Shown here in pieces: positions 62,800 through 64,000 of a stretch of 64,000 nt of DNA (position 1 is the stretch's first letter; every line of letters starts with the position of its first letter). The translations under genes and the position numbers were made by a program. The stretch is taken from contig NZ_QWET01000006.1 of the NCBI RefSeq assembly GCF_003573545.1, positions 124,001 to 188,000 of the forward strand. The letters run 5' to 3'. The notes below the pieces were generated by a model, which was given only the letters and a program-made list of their open reading frames with translations, did not search any database and was not told the DNA's origin. The DNA comes from Mariniphaga sediminis (GTDB lineage: Bacteria > Bacteroidota > Bacteroidia > Bacteroidales > Prolixibacteraceae).

Positions 62800-63047
62800 C
62801 TGTAAAATCTTTTTCAAGGCTTGCTAACCGTTGCTTTTAGTGGATTGTTGTTCATTACTCTTGGTCAGAATAGTACACCCAAAATTTTTAACAACCGGAT
62901 TTCCGTTTGAAGCGGGCCTGGGAAAATTGAGTTCTGCAAAAAAATGTTAAGAGTGACAAAAAAGGTACATGGGTGAAAATTTGATATTAAATAACTTATT
63001 TTGACTTATGAATTTGATACATTGATAATCGCATAATTAATTGAGTA
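62800..63047. other. Intergenic region without recognised signals
   Basis: 248 bp between the GH10 gene and deoC. No gene, clear terminator or repeat is seen. TTATTTTGAC near 63000 is a weak -7 candidate for deoC. Confidence 0.5.
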
Positions 63048-63764
63048 ATGAACGAAAAAGTAAAAGAACTCGCTAAAATGATTGACCATTCAATTCTTCA
63101 TCCCACACTCACCGATGAAGATTTGAAGAGGGAATGCGAAACGGCAAAAAAATACGATGTGGCTTCGGTTTGTGTAAAACCTCATGCTGTAAAACAGGCG
63201 GCTGAGTTGCTGAAAGGAACGGATGTTCTGGTAGGATGTGTGATTGGTTTCCCGGCGGGAAATTCGAAAATCGAAGTAAAGGTTTTTGAGGCGGAGACGG
63301 CATGTCGCGACGGGGCTGTTGAAATCGACATGGTCATCAATATCGGAAAAGCGCTGCAGGGCGACTGGGGTTACATCGAAAAAGAAATCGATGCTGTGAC
63401 GAAGGCTTGCCATAAAAACGGCGCAATTGTGAAAGTAATTTTTGAAACAGACTACGTAACCCGGGAAGCGGATATCGTCAGGTTGTGTGAGATTTGTACG
63501 AAAGCGGGAGGCGATTACGTCAAAACTTCCACAGGGTTTGGTTTTGTTAAAGGCGATGACGGAAAATATACCTATACCGGCGCCACCATTCCAAACCTCG
63601 AATTGATGAAAAAAAGCATCGGGCCAAAAGTCAAAGTCAAAGCAGCCGGCGGCGTCAGAACACTCGACAGGTTACTTGCCGTTCAAAAGGCCGGATGCAC
63701 GCGGTGCGGAGCAACAGCGACAGAAGCTATCATTGAAGAAGCAATTGAAAAGTTTAGAGAATGA
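63048..63764 (+). CDS. deoC: Deoxyribose-phosphate aldolase
   Basis: A 238-residue class I aldolase: AKMIDHSILHPTLTDEDL, VCVKPHAVKQA, VIGFPAGNSKIEVKVFEAE, EIDMVINIG (Asp94), DYVKTSTGF with Schiff-base Lys159 and VKAAGGVRT with Lys198. It cleaves deoxyribose 5-phosphate to acetaldehyde and glyceraldehyde 3-phosphate. Canonical length. Confidence 0.95.
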   Translation: MNEKVKELAKMIDHSILHPTLTDEDLKRECETAKKYDVASVCVKPHAVKQAAELLKGTDVLVGCVIGFPAGNSKIEVKVFEAETACRDGAVEIDMVINIGKALQGDWGYIEKEIDAVTKACHKNGAIVKVIFETDYVTREADIVRLCEICTKAGGDYVKTSTGFGFVKGDDGKYTYTGATIPNLELMKKSIGPKVKVKAAGGVRTLDRLLAVQKAGCTRCGATATEAIIEEAIEKFRE

Positions 63765-63805
63765 CAAGTGGCTTTGAGTCAAAAAATTCATTTAATTTTA
63801 ATATC

Positions 63806-64000
63806 ATGTTGAAGACTTTTTTATTAAAAACCATGTTAATTGTTGTTTTTGGTGGATTTGCAATTATCACTGAAGCGCAAAATAATGAACTTGTAACAGA
63901 CGCCGACAGTAAATATTTCCGGTTAGTTCCGGGATCGGAAAATTCGACATTCAACCGGGTGGAACTATTTTCCGATATTGATACAACCTGGGAAAAGTGG
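63806..64000 (+). CDS. Exported protein, N-terminal part (cut by window edge)
   Basis: ATG 63806 opens a frame to the window end. It encodes MLKTFLLKTMLIVVFGGFAI and ITEAQ, a signal peptide, then a mature start with NELVTDADSKYFRLVPGSEN and FNRVELFSDIDTTWEKW. 65 codons are visible. Not recognised from this fragment. Confidence 0.6.
   Translation, partial: MLKTFLLKTMLIVVFGGFAIITEAQNNELVTDADSKYFRLVPGSENSTFNRVELFSDIDTTWEKW

Overview
The window looks like a chromosomal stretch from a member of the Bacteroidota, most likely a free-living polysaccharide degrader of the Marinilabiliales/Prolixibacteraceae kind (the phylum is well supported, the order is inference). The evidence is a SusC/SusD pair, CarboxypepD_reg-like TonB receptors, DUF4249 and DUF4197 proteins, a bamD-rpoZ-coaBC block, an EF-G paralogue of the Bacteroidota type, and promoters of the TTTG-N19-TAnnTTTG form. 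GC content is moderate (low 40s by eye).

Left part (1-28.5 kb): mostly housekeeping and envelope genes. After the tail of an MFS transporter and a tRNA-like acceptor/T-arm relic come a VWA lipid-exposed or periplasmic protein, a divergent ECF sigma/anti-sigma pair and an SDR enzyme. A decayed REP-associated transposase (RAYT) flanked by REP-type repeats sits directly upstream of a TPP riboswitch. That riboswitch controls a four-gene operon: SAM methyltransferase, HypE/ThiL-like AIR-synthase-fold protein, ThiE-like synthase and Trm112-like zinc ribbon. Next are a TonB receptor/DUF4249 pair, EF-G2, recF-DUF721, a TPR membrane protein, ribH, a DUF4890-like protein, coaBC (split by a frameshift at a run of ten A), rpoZ, bamD, an alpha-oxoamine synthase (sphingolipid/sulfonolipid-type), a DUF255 thioredoxin-domain protein, an FKBP lipoprotein, DUF4197, YgiQ and a fused OlsF/GlsF-like acyltransferase.

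Middle (28.5-34 kb): a secreted cupin, then a four-helix-bundle (S23/IVS-type) gene embedded in two arrays of about 114-bp repeats. The downstream array is an open frame that overlaps both neighbours by ATGA, and it leads into DUF368 (polyprenyl-phosphate transporter type), aroE and a low-molecular-weight phosphatase. MgtC and two small genes follow.

Right part (34-64 kb): a carbohydrate utilisation locus. A minus-strand catabolic operon (RraA-like aldolase, SDR, SMP-30 lactonase, glucarate-dehydratase-like enolase, IclR regulator, MFS importer) diverges from a plus-strand uptake and degradation operon. The latter holds SusC, SusD, two tandem GH89/GH67-like enzymes, a GH42-like enzyme, a Tat-exported TIM-barrel protein, a second TIM-barrel protein, a SIS protein, two Gfo/Idh/MocA-type proteins, a sodium:solute symporter, a GH13 enzyme and two GH10 enzymes. 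Together they suggest extracellular cleavage of a xylan-like or uronate-containing glycan, import of sugars and acids, and oxidative/aldolytic breakdown through lactone, dehydratase and aldolase steps. deoC and the start of an exported protein close the window.
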